Shown here one piece after another: positions 1-12,500 of a stretch of 64,000 nucleotides of DNA. Source of the DNA: Marchantia polymorpha subsp. ruderalis (Eukaryota > Streptophyta > Marchantiopsida > Marchantiales > Marchantiaceae); assembly GCA_037833965.1 (NCBI GenBank), contig AP031358.1:7758001-7822000 (forward strand), given 5' to 3'. The notes under the pieces were generated by a model. It was given only the letters and a program-made list of their open reading frames with translations, was not told the DNA's origin and did not search any database. The position numbers were made by a program, and so were the translations under genes. The stretch's first letter is position 1. Each line of letters opens with the position of its first letter.

Positions 1-2236
1 GAAGAATGTCATGGGAATGATCACACCGCAGGTTGTGCTATCCTGGCTGCAGTAGATCATCTGACGGATCCGCTTTGATCGTAGATGCAACTACTGTCGA
101 CTGCTCCATCCCAACATCACGACGAAGCACGTTATACTTGGTCTACGGCGTAGGTGGTCCTAAGGCCAGAGTGATAAACCGGTCACCAGACAGATACGGA
201 CCGCATGAAATGCTTGTCATCCTGTCGCTACGAGATCCTATAGTCCAAGGGATACAATCGTTAGGTGGTGAATGAAAGCTTCGTTGGTTCGGGCAGGTTC
301 GGGACGAGATCCGAATGAAAGCCAAGACGACGCTCGCTATTTTGTCGCGCTCAGGCAATTAAAACAACCGGCAGAAGCGAATGGCAGCGACTGGCAGGAG
401 CGGGTGATTGGCCGAGAAGGCAAACGGCGAGCTCGGTCGCCTCATCTACGAAGGTCGTGGACCATGTGTGTTACGACCAGCAACGGAGGGCGAGGGATGG
501 CGCACGGATCTTGAGGTGGATGTCGAGCGATCGACGACGTTCTGAAAGCTGACAGCGATTTCCGGCTGGTAGCCTCGTCGTCGAAGGCCTGTGCGCTTTT
601 CTTATCTCTTCCCCGCGCTCCGCTTCCCTGCGCCCTCCACGTCTACCTCCGCTCTGAGTCCACGTAAGCGCGATCGACAGCCTCGAAACTAGATTCGTCC
701 CGAATCTCTGGCGCTGTACCTTTCCCGATTCCGACTTTCTCTCGCAGTGATTGCACTTTCCCTTGAGCTTAGAATGACGGATCCTCCTCAAATGTGTGCT
801 TGAACGAGAGCCGCAAGGCCTGCTGCGTAAAAGCCACCCTTTGCTGGCTAAGATGTTCTTTATTTGTAATAAGCGCAGCATTTTAGTTCCTAAGGTAAGT
901 TATGGACAGTGTTCTTTACACATTTTTCCGCAATTTTCATACTCTTGCTATCGTAATTTGTGTTCATTAATTGTAAAACTCGACAGTAAGAACAGGGGAA
1001 AACGATAATGATTACTTTCTTGCCAATTTTTATAAAAAAAATAAAATTAAGATTTCCTGGAACTTTTGGACAATCCTTAGTCATTACCTGCATATCAACT
1101 ATTCGTCTTCAGAAGGTGGAAACGGATAGTGGTGGGAATTTGAGAGCCCACTGATCAATTTTCCTCGAAATTGTAGGCAGACTTCCATTCTTATCCATGC
1201 TTATGAGTTACTAGTAATCTAATGTTAAAGAAAGGATTACACTATTTATCTTCCCAATGCTGATCCTAAGCTGTGTAATCTGGTGGTACGAGCCTTCCAA
1301 TCGTAAAGTGGCCTGACATTGATCGATGTTTTCAATCAAATCATTCTGTGATACGTTATGGATAAATTACATTTACAAATTGAAATTAAAATATTAATAA
1401 ATATACAAAGGATAAGGTTTGAGATTGTTTTAGTTAAGGGATGGGCTAATTTATCGATTGGGAAATATACTATATAGTAGTAGATGGTTTATTTCGAATA
1501 ATATATTCACTTTTATTAACATGTGCGTTTTAGATAAGGTATCATATTAAGTGAAGAATAGAAAATAATATATATATATGAGTAAAAGTCCAAAATAAGA
1601 ATTTAAGTTTTATAATCGATTATTTGAAGATACTGTGCATAATTTTCATTCACACGTAGCTGTGGATAAAAGTACACTGTTCTTTCGTTCATAATTTTCT
1701 GTTTTACACAATGCGCGGTGAGTTTGAGGTTTGCCTGCCAGTTATGATAACACAAATAAGTACTAAATACTAACTCGTTTCCTGAACACATATTTTTTTT
1801 GACCAATTCCCACTGCTGTTTCCTTTGGCTTCGGTTTCAAAATCCGTTTGCAATTGATTCATGTACATCGATTTGGGACAAGAACAAGCCCCTCCAACAA
1901 GTCTTGTGGAAAATTGCAAGTTTACTGTCATACATATGTTACAAATGATCTCCCGCTTTGCGTACTTCGAGATCGACAGACATCGGGACACCGACAACGT
2001 ACTCTACCATGGAGATTTGATAATTGTAATCTCAACGTAAATTTTGAGTTTCCATGCACTCTGCTACAGCTACATTCCACACAGCGTGAGGCTAGGGAAT
2101 CTTCAAAATCTGAATGACGGTGATTTCAGCTAAATAATTCGTATTTGCAGCTCCGCAATGAAATTATCAACAAATTTCTAAAACCAAGTCAAGTCCTAGA
2201 GGGAAAAAGTGAGGTTACGCAAAATCCATTTCCACT
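1..2236. other. No recognised gene; 3' flank of PSBS
   Basis: No open frame here resembles a known protein. The stretch from about 540 to 890 is GC-richer than its surroundings and is followed at 893/894 by a consensus plant 5' splice site (CTAAG then GTAAGT), which could mark the first exon of an unrecognised plus-strand transcript. From about 1,000 to 1,800 the DNA is AT-rich and looks like ordinary intergenic sequence. The last part, just before 2237, should contain the 3' UTR of the minus-strand PSBS gene. Confidence 0.4.
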
Positions 2237-3743
2237 TTACTCTTCGATGTCATCGTCGTTGATGAACTTCCCGGTACCAGGGTTGATAGCAGCAAGGAAA
2301 AAGAAGATAACGTTGAACAGGATCAGGGGCTCGAGCTCAGTGATCGGCAGACCAGTCTCGATGTTCAATTGTGCCAAAGTACCCTTTCCTGTGATGATCT
2401 CACCAATGATAGAGAAGGCAATTCCAAGCTGTGCAAGACGTCCGACGAAGAGTTCGTTTGCCTTGGTGAAACCGAAGGTGGGTCCTGCACATTCACAAAT
2501 GATGTTAGAATACTTTACTTCAACTTCATTTCGGAGAGATCAGCAGCGAGAATAAGCGGTATACGCACGACACGAGGATGTCACGTACCCTTCTGATTCA
2601 GTCCCAAAGCAGCCTTGAATCCCTTTCCGGGGGGGATCACTCCTCCAGTGTTAGCTTCGTCGACGTCGTCGTCAACGAACTTTCCTCGGTCGCCGAGAGC
2701 TCCAATTGCTCCCAACAAAGTGAACAGAATGAAGAACAGCAACAGTGGCTCGGTCTCGTTCAAGGGAATACCGGTCTCAACGTCGAACTGGGCAAGGGTA
2801 CCCTTTCCGGTAAGAGCCTCTCCAAGGATGGAGGCCTACACAAACAGAGATCTTCAAGTCAGCTACATGCCCGCATTGTATCAGCTGGAAACTTTCTGTT
2901 ACATATTGTTATTGCCTATACTCCGACAACACATATAACCACTGGCAAATAAGGTAGCACAAGTACTTACAGAGAAACCAAGCATAGCTACACGTCCAAC
3001 GAAAAGCTCGTTAGCCTTGGTGAAACCGATTCCTCCTGAGGTTCCGAAGATACCATCCTCAGTCGATGACTTCACAGGCTTCTTGTCCTGCTGAAAACAA
3101 CGGAAATACGTAGTGAGAAACGAACCTCTCAGGAAAAGCGTACGAGGAAGACCAACCGGCAGAGTTATTGTTTGACACAAAGGATACCAGTGTCAACGTG
3201 AAGCTGACTCCCTAATATTACTGACGTTAATCCTTAGCAACAATACCCAAATTTCTAGACCCTTGCAGAGACGACGTACCGGAAGAGTACAAAACTAACC
3301 TACATTATCAGTTTGTAAACGAATAGTGCAGTTGCAGTGGACGACAGATAGGATACAGAAGTTAACTATCACTGTTTCGATTTTCATAACCAAGATAATG
3401 CTCCGCTTCCATTCATTCTCGTCACAAAAGCCTAGTCGATGTATATGAACGAGGCAAATGCAGAATGGCGGAAATAACGGACAGTATCAGGAGATCAGAG
3501 ATGGCAAACCTTCTTTGGTGCTTCCTTCTTGGCGCTCTTGAACAGGGCGAACACCTTTCCAGAACGAGCAACTCCGACCTGGCTTGCGCTTCCGGCTGCG
3601 AAAGAAGACACCGACGAACCGTGGAGAGAAGACAGCTGCCTCGCGGAGAACGGCTGGACCTTCAAGCTGCTCTCGGAAACCTGCACATTCCTGCTCAGCG
3701 CGACGGTGGCCAGGCTGCGAGCCAACATGGTAGCTTGGGCCAT
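2237..3743 (-). CDS. PSBS: Photosystem II 22 kDa protein PsbS (NPQ4), 4 exons
   Basis: Thylakoid membrane protein of the light-harvesting superfamily. It senses low lumenal pH and triggers energy-dependent quenching (qE) of excess light energy in photosystem II antenna; it is not a stable pigment carrier. Exons read on the minus strand: 3743-3510, 3090-2971, 2835-2589, 2484-2237, all with GT-AG introns (419, 135 and 104 nt; phases 0, 0, 1), giving 282 residues. Residues 1 to about 75 are a Ser/Ala-rich chloroplast transit peptide; the start chosen is the Met of MAQATMLARS, in good context. The mature part shows the two repeated halves typical of PsbS: GFTKANELFVGRVAMLGFS plus EPLLLFFILFTLLGAIGALG, then GFTKANELFVGRLAQLGIAF plus EPLILFNVIFFFLAAINPG, four membrane helices in total. 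Each half keeps the lumenal acidic loop (ETGIPLNETEP, ETGLPITELEP) holding the pH-sensing glutamates. It looks intact. I see no clear TATA box upstream. Confidence 0.96.
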
Positions 3744-4800
3744 AATTGCGATCTTGTGGAGTCTACACAAAATCGATGTGCTGGGCGCGAGGTATCGAGA
3801 GAACTCGCAGGCTGCGCTGTTCGAGTTTGGTCGAGGTCGAGTTGTGAAGAGAGTACCGAGTGAGGGGCCACTTAATGATCGTCCAGCTTTCCTACGACGT
3901 CTGCCGTAAAATGGTGCATTGCGAAGAAATTACTCCGTTCAAGGAACTTCGACCGTCGGATCGCACAGTGGACAGCGGCGATTGGTTTGGACCACTCGGC
4001 GACCGGGACGACTCGGCAAGGAACAGGGGCGTTGCACGGGAGGTCCAGGGTCTTTCACTCAATGTAGGGCCCCAGTGAATTCCAGCCTCGGCTCCAGGCC
4101 AATCTCTTCATTGCGAGGCTGCCCCGAGCGTGACTGAGCCACCCGATTTCAATCTTTGCGGCTGCCAGTTGTTCACATCTCATGTCGCCGCGTGGCCTCC
4201 CGGTTGAGCCTCAAGCTAGTTCGGCCTTCAGTTCCTCGCTTCTCACTTCCACGAGGCTTGTAGGAACTTAGAAACCAACCAATAAGCCCGTCAAAGCAGA
4301 CAAGAAGCCTCCAAGAGCACCGGATCCTGCTGGTGCTGCTGTAGGAGCATGAATCTCCCCACATCACTCATCGCGTGACGTGGTTTTCTCGAATCTTCAG
4401 CGGGCACCTACTACGCTGCACAGTAAATCGACCATCGCAGTAGGCAGGAGCATGAACCTTCAAGTGTCTTTTTTAGCCCCGGCTGCCTCAAAGCAAGTAC
4501 ATTCAGTTGCAGTCGTCGATCGGATGGAGTAATCGAGCCCTGGAAATCTACAAAAGTTGCTCTGTTAGTTAAGGATCAAGAACTTTCTATTGAATGTACT
4601 GGACCAAGCAGGTGAGAAGTCTAGAACGTACCAGGGCCGACCCGCCCTCTAGGGAGATATTCTGCAAAAGTCGCTTTGCTACATGTCTTGTTTTGGGTGG
4701 AACCAATATCAAACAAAGACAGGGACACACAAAAGCAACATACACTTCTGAGGAACAGTTTACTTCTTTTGTAGGAAGATGATATTACATATAAGGACTA
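3744..4800. other. 5' flank of PSBS, promoter/5' UTR region
   Basis: Moderately GC-rich sequence upstream of the minus-strand PSBS start, expected to hold its promoter and 5' UTR. No TATA box or recognised light-response element could be fixed with confidence. Short frames on both strands resemble nothing known. Confidence 0.4.
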
Positions 4801-7800
4801 CAGCACGTCGGACACAATCTCTTCCTGGAGTTTGACGTTACAGTCTGATCAGTACATGAGGAAAATGGCAGCATATTGCTCGTTAAGAATCATACTAAAT
4901 GACTTCCTTGGGAGACTTAAGAGTGCGAATATGCTCTTTGTGCATCATAAGCCAGGATGAAGACACTTCCAGCAGTGTGTCACCTTGTCATTCTTAGGGT
5001 GGACATGATAAACATGTTATCATTTCCAAGAGGAAAAAAACTCTAATAATGAAGGAAAAGTGAAATGAGTTGCAGAAAGGTGTATATTATCACATCAAGG
5101 TATACAATATATAAGATGAGTAATCTAAACAAGTTAAGATTGTAAGCATGATCCAAGCATGTTGAGTTCTTCCTGATTCTTGTAGCAGAGATCTTATGCA
5201 TGTGCTGGTATTATGGGTAATGGGTTTAGGGGAGTACTGATAACTTTTTAGCAATACGTGAGGCTCAATTGAGGATCACTTTTGAAGCCATGGATCTACT
5301 TGCCATATATAATATGCTTCATTGTCGTTTTGGCATTGTTGGATCTTGGTGTCTACTACGTTGAACCTGCCACGAGTTGTTCAATACCATCAGAATTTTT
5401 TGTATGTGTCTCTTATATGGTAGTATTCGTTTAACACTAACCATTGAGTTTTCTTACACGGATTTCTCATACAAACCATGATCGATGGTAAATAGATCAA
5501 GCCTATGGGACCCAAAAGTCTGAAAACCACAATACAAACAATCCAACTCCAATCATGTACAATCTTCTTCACGCGTTTGTATGCCATGTGGTGAATTGTT
5601 TGCTTTCTCGTGGGATAGACGTGAGAAATCCTTTATATATATAATAGTTATAGATGCATCCGGATTATAGAGTTATTTGGAGAAAGATATTACATCCATG
5701 TTCTTATGCATTTGGTCAATCTGATCTAGAGCTCCCATCTGTATATGTGCAGACAAGGAAATCGGCTATTTATTAATATTGAAAACCCTATCTTGTGTGT
5801 TTGCATAACACATATCACATTCATCATACTGATGTAGTTATGAATGAATCATTAGTCTCCAGTTTTGTCACTTACGAGTGTTGTGGCAATCTAGGTGAAT
5901 TTAAGACAAAATTTGGCATGTTTCCGTTTTCTCTTCAATGAAGATTTTTTCGTGCATTTTGGACACTAAATACTCACATGCATTACAATCATTGTGTTGT
6001 ACATGCTAATATAGTTGCTTTTTGAAAGGAGTTTCGATTGATGTGAAAAAAATACACAATTCTAATAAAACCCATAACACCAATTTTGTTCCTTTCATTT
6101 GATGATTTCAAATTTTATTTTTTCTATTGCTGAGCTTGTAATTACTGGTCCGATTCAAAACACTATATTCGTTTTGATGTCCTTGGACATGTGGTAGTGT
6201 TTTTTTTTTTTCATGATACACATATTGATGCACATTCATATTCTTCTATTTCATTTAGACAACTTTTATTTAGGCGATATTTTAGTATTTTATACAACAT
6301 TTATTCTTTGAAAATATGTGATACACATGAGCAATCACAATGATGAATTTTTGACTTTGTCATAACATTCTTAGTATTTGGTTTTAACAAAAGTCTTAAA
6401 TAATAGCTTAGATAGTTGATGTTTGTTCTGAAATTCTATTTATCATCCGTCTTCAATTCCTACATGTAGAAGATCTAATTGGCGTGATTGCGGAGATTAT
6501 GATTTATCACACTATATAAGCTGGCTGTTTCTCTTTTGAATCTCTTGTTGATTCTTTCCCATCCGGTTCGATATTCCATTTAAATATTTTTCAAGATTTG
6601 AAAAATAATAATTTAATTTAATATTAAAATAAATAAATAAATAGAAATAGATAAAAAAATTATTTGGATTTACAGAACTTATTATTTTTATTTTTATGAA
6701 ATTTAAATATTTCTAAAATCAAATAATCAAGAAAACATTTTTTTCCAATTGATTGGTAGTAAGCAATTTTATATAATTCATATTTTTTCTACTGGAAGGG
6801 TAAAAAAAAATTATTTTGATGAATTAAATGCATTTTCTTCACGTTGACATCGAGATAATATTATTGTTTCAAAGATAAATAACTTATGATTCACCAACGT
6901 ATATAGGAAAATATTCTTGAAATTTCCAAAAATTCAGATTTTTAAAAATTTACTAAGAAAAAATACTAAGAATTGGATTCATTTGTGCTCATGATGTTAT
7001 TTTGTAAAGTATATAAAAAATGCTGACATACAGTCTAGATGTAACATAGGTTAAGTCTAAATTAAGTTCTCATTGAACATATTCAAAATATTTTGTTTTC
7101 TGTCTTTATATATCCTATACTCTCTTCAGATATGGTCTTATAATGTTAATTTTTGTCCAGTCCATTATTTTTGTTAATTTTAAAAATTCGTATAAACGAA
7201 GATGACCTACCAATGTACTTTCTCAATCTTTTGCCGCTAACGGGGCTGGAGATTCAAAAGGAATATGGAGTGACTATACGGCACCTATCGCGTTTTTCTC
7301 CATGTCTTCATGTTGTTTAAATTGATCTCTGGGTTAACAACAAATACTTCAATTGGTGCGGTCTACTTCATCTTCTTGGTCCACTGCACAGGTCTTGCTG
7401 GAAACTCTTTCAAGCAGTGCACAAGCTTTAACAACGGACAGAAAAGAGTTTACCTATGGTGCCCGAAGGGGAATTTACCTATCTGCAGTGTCGTATGTCT
7501 CTGAAAAAGTTACGTCGTTTCGTCCTGTACGTGGTTCGTTCATGAGTATATTTTACACTGGTTCAGCCTTGGCGCCAAAGTCCTCCTTAAACTTGATATC
7601 GACAATATTCACGAATTCCATCGAATTTTTAATGTTGCTTTTTTCCAAATTCTATATGTAAGGTTCAGACGAGGTCATACAAAGTGAAACTTTCGTTTTC
7701 CTACATCCGACGCTTTCATCATCACCGTATAAACAAGAGGATATGGTTCACAGAAGAGTACAGACACTGACAACGTTTGTACGAACGGTCCGGGGAGACC

Positions 7801-9096
7801 GACGAACAGACAGATGTGAGTTGATTGCCTTTTGTTTGAGAGACCCTCAGTGCGCAGTCCATGTCTGTCACACAACAGGTTCTTGCAGTGCATGCCAGGC
7901 TATAATTTAACTTCAGAATATTCTTTGCTTCTAGCTTGCACCAGACGCGCTTCTTGTCCAGAGCGCGCGCAGATGCTGCAACTAGTTCCTGTTTTGAATG
8001 AAGCGGACCGGCCGCGGGCTTCCCTTCGCTCAACAACGAGATTGGCAACTCGGCCTTCGTCTTTGAAATAGAGTTGTTCAAATAATTGAGCCCTGAGTTT
8101 CTTGGCAGAACAAAATCTTCTCGTACCTCTTTCTGGCACGTGTCCTAGTAAACAGGAAAGAGACGCTACTGCTGGTCATGGTACGACGCAGAGGTCGGAA
8201 GACGAAGTTCATTCTCAGACTGGTCTGTTGCATTGTGCGTTGAAAAACTCTTGAGCTCGATGTGTGAAGGTCGAACTCGAATTAGTAATCCTTCTTCATA
8301 TCTTGCAGCAGTGTTCTCGTTCGAAAGTGTGTAGACAAGGAGGAATCCTGGATCTCCACAGTTCTGGTCCTTCGGTCAGAGGTTTGTCTTTCAGATCTGT
8401 CACTTTGTTGCACTCCAAGAATCTCCTTGCGTTTTGTTTTCTACAAACTGGTGTTTAGCATCATACTAATCTGGATCTTCCTTAAATTTATTGGCTAGTC
8501 TTTGCGCATTTTCTTCCAACTCAGAGGGTTATATGAGGCATAGAGAAGCGTACATCCGAGTGCAGAACGTTACGACGTCAACTTGAGATTTTTTACTCTT
8601 CTAAAATTTACACCATATATTTGTTTCATGAGTTTGGATTGTCTACCCGTCTCTGACGTGACGTGATGTTCGTTCAGATTTTCCAAAGTTGCTGAAGAGT
8701 TTATGCTTTGGGGCTATCGAAGCTGGTAAGGCATGTACTGGACACGATTGAGATGGTTTCTGATTTGACCAGTTGGGTGTCACTCTTTCATTTTTCGTTG
8801 ATGAACTAGGAAGTGAAGCTAACAGTAATTAGAGATTCATAGTCCATTTCTTCTCACAAACGTATGGGATATGGTATAAAGGTTATATACATCTATCCGT
8901 ACATGACTAATCACTGAATTTTCAGTGCACAGTCTGAGGACCTGAGCCTTCAAATAAGACTTACATAGATCTATCTATACAAATGCTATGGATATTCAAC
9001 GTTTGGAACAACCTTTGAGTGTTCAGATTGCGAATGTTCAAAGGAAGTCAATTGCTGCCAAATATTGCATCGGTGTCGGGATAGTGTTTCAAAATT
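4801..9096. other. Gene-poor intergenic DNA
   Basis: From 4.8 to 7.3 kb the DNA is strongly AT-rich, with poly-A/poly-T runs and only short frames, and looks like decayed repeats. From 7.3 to 9.1 kb composition is more balanced. A short minus-strand frame near 7,900-8,139 is open but resembles nothing I know and has no clear gene structure. No RNA gene was seen. Confidence 0.4.
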
Positions 9097-9130
9097 AACT
9101 ATGTGATTTCAAAATTGAAATCACATAGTT
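9097..9130. repeat. Perfect 16-bp inverted repeat
   Basis: AACTATGTGATTTCAA at 9097-9112 is followed, after a 2-nt spacer, by its exact reverse complement at 9115-9130. It lies about 440 bp upstream of the first recognised SHOC1 exon. It could be a cruciform or transcript hairpin, or the relic of a small terminal-inverted-repeat element. Confidence 0.85.
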
Positions 9131-9569
9131 TATACAAGGGAAATACAATTCAGAATTTCTTTACCAGTGAGTGCTTCTTATGGTTGAAAAACTAGGCCGA
9201 CATATTATCTTGATGCAGATTGGATGTGAACTGTTGCAGATTGTGCAGAGGATGATGCAAAGTTTAGTCTCGTGTCAAACGAGGCGTTGAATTTGACCAG
9301 CTGAACACTTAAATTCTCCATGACTGTCTTCGACCATCGACAGAAGTTTTAATGTCTTCTCGTCGATTTCTTATCGGCTGCGAACAAGCTCTGGGCCTAC
9401 TTGTTTATATCTTCGTTGAAGCAACAAATAATCAAGAAAGGAGAATCTTCTCTCCTTATCATGACCGGAACATCGACAGGAATCTCTGATCCAGCTACTT
9501 TTTACTTATCGTGATGTCTTTCTACAGGAAGTTTCCCTTGTTATTTGAAAGATAACGTCGAGAAAAACT

Positions 9570-12500
9570 ATGAAAGAAAGGTTCTTGGCTGACGTATTTC
9601 CACAGAAGATTGAACATCGTGATGTACATTCCGCTGGCCTAACAGCAGATCAAGTGCCTTCAACATTGCCTTCTTGCCATCAAGCTGAAGCCCCAAACCA
9701 GCATCTGATTGAAGGGTTTCAGACAATGCATTTCAGTGTATCAGATTCCAGAAATGGTGTTCACGTGATAAAGCTCGGGGATCATCTACAGGCAAATATG
9801 CATGAGGAAAGTGGTCTGGCTCCCAATCATAATAAGGGATTGGACAATCGAAAATTGACGCGTACCATCAAGTCCTTGGACGTGCCACTTCTTCAAGAAT
9901 ATATCCAGAACTATGTATGTACCTCGTCTTACTACATTTTCGAACTTTGAGAATGATTACATGTTGTACCACAGTGCACATGTACCACGGAACTCAGATG
10001 GATGTAAACTCACCTCCGACTTATTAACATTCTAATTGACTTATTGAAATAAAATGAGAGATAAGTTGACAGTTTGAAGTTCCAGGAGGAGCCTTTCACT
10101 CAATTTTTTGGCAAATTGACGAGACATTTAAAGAGAAATTTTCCCATTCTTGATGACGGTCTACATTGAGCAAACTTTTATGAGACCGATATTCAGGACA
10201 GAGGATACCTTCCGAAACCAGCAAGTGGTTCTTCTCACGTTAACGTGGTTCTTTATCAGTCTAAATCTTGGTGCATAGCGTCTCTTACTCAGTTCTCTAA
10301 CCACATGGAGGTGGAGTTCAGTGCATTCGTTCAATGTGTCGCTAAATCACTAGATTTGAGTATGTATCATGTTTAAGGAGTCAGTGGTCATTGTCTCCTG
10401 TAACCAAAGCTAACGAATTCTCATTCCAGGATTTGTCTGAAGTCCTATCAGCGCTTGATTGTAAGCAATCAAGAACTGTACAAGAACCCGGCATTGAGCT
10501 CAATATTCTGGAGGTGGAATTCATTCTTCTCCTCACTTAGAGATTAATCTTCAATTTTCTCTTACTCGATCAATTATGAGTACATTACCGCGAATCGTCA
10601 CATTTCTCTTGCATCAAAGTTTAGAAATGTCTTTGTTACCTCCCCCAGTGAGCATGAATCGAGCTTAAAGTTTCAAAATAGTCAAGAGTTTTGTTAGATA
10701 GAAATCAAAAGTCTCTGCTGTAGACTGAGCATTTTAATTGGATCTTGACTATTCATTTTGACAGAGCTGGTTCGGCATTTCTACTTCTAAACACTTCTCA
10801 GAATTTGACGACAAATCACATTATAAACCCAAGGTGATACTTTTGTCTACATGGGGAAGTCATATCTTTCAAGTGTTTAAGTTATTCGATTATTTGATGC
10901 GTTGTGATACTAGCTAGCCATGCGCTTCTTACAACTTCTGATATCGTGATTTTGGGGTGTATCAGGAAAAGGTCAAAACTATTTCTGAATTGATGTGGAG
11001 TTACAATCCATGCGGTGAATTTTACCCCAAACACGATGATAACTTGGAGACAAAACTTTTGGAAATTTTTGAACCCACAGAGATGCTGGAGTGTGAGTAT
11101 CCTCCTTCAAATCACGAGGGTCTTGAAAAGCTGACCTCTTTTCTTCATACGTCCATTCTGGATTATATCGCACCCCATCACAGCCCTGTTGAAAGAGAGA
11201 CTGCTTTTGACTTACCCGTTGACTTGGTGGTCATGACAAAGCTCTATATCTCGAGAATTGAGTATGATAGCCTGCTACCCTGCCCAAATCAGTCTATTCG
11301 TGATATCTTGGACAAAGAAATCATTACTGAAATTCATTCTTGCTCCAGCATTCATGAAACATCAAAGCCAGACAGAGTAATTCGTAGCTTTGAACTACCT
11401 TTGTTTTTCTTCCCCTCATGTGCATATCCTACTACTTGCGCTAATGATATTTCTCCAGCAATTATGCCATTGGAAACTCTCCCGGACGGACTGTCTGCAG
11501 ACTGCTTCGAAAGCTTGATTGTAATGCCTGAGCTGAAGTTAGATGACCAACAGTTTCAGTCTCTTCCTACACCTTCAATCACCGAATTGTCGATGGACGC
11601 ACTTCTTGAATCCGTTATAAAATGCGTGTCTCTGAACTGCAGTCTGGCCCCTGAGACAGCAACTGACTGGCTCTACTTAGATTGGCATTTAGCGCATGGC
11701 ATGGCCTGCAACGATGCTGCATGCTTTAAGCAACACGCGAAGTTGAAAGAGAGCTATGAACCAACCTGTGGCTTCACCACCATCAGGATGAGTTCTTCCA
11801 CACATTGGTCCAAAATTGCCCTCAAGCTAGTTCGATTAGAGGATGATTCTAATTGCGATATACTTGGCACTTCCCACGAGAAAACGACTGGGGACGAGAC
11901 AGATGTGATAGACTCTGCGCGCCAAGCCTCAGTGCTCAATGAGGATGGAGAGGACGAATCTACGAGACTCTGGCAAAATATCAGGACACGAGATGAAAAG
12001 CAAAGAATGTACGAGAACAGATTGCAATCGCGCACGCTAGAGGCGAATCTAGAAGCGAGACATTTGAAGATCCCTGCGATGCAGACCGACTCTTCCGCTG
12101 GAAAAACTTCATGTCAGGGCAGGACATTGCGAGAAAGTGGAGACACTCTTCAAACCTCTCACTCGATCTACCCTATCGCTGAGGTCGTATTGAGAGAGGA
12201 AGACCTCACAACCCAGCCGAGGGCGCTGAGAGAAACGAGAAGCCCAAGTGAGAAAGGACCTGGGTCTATATCTACGTTAGATGATTTGGCATTCTTTGTT
12301 CAGGCAAGAAAAGGTGTATGTCGAGATAACGATGTTGTCGACAATTATCAGAACTCTGACAATAAGCCACAAGAGATGATGGAACAGGTCGTATCGGTTC
12401 CTCATGCCACAGCCCGGTTTGATGATGAGGGGAAACAATATTCAATATTTGGTCCTCATGAGCACACGGTATTGTTGTCTAAGGAGATCCGAAACCTGAT

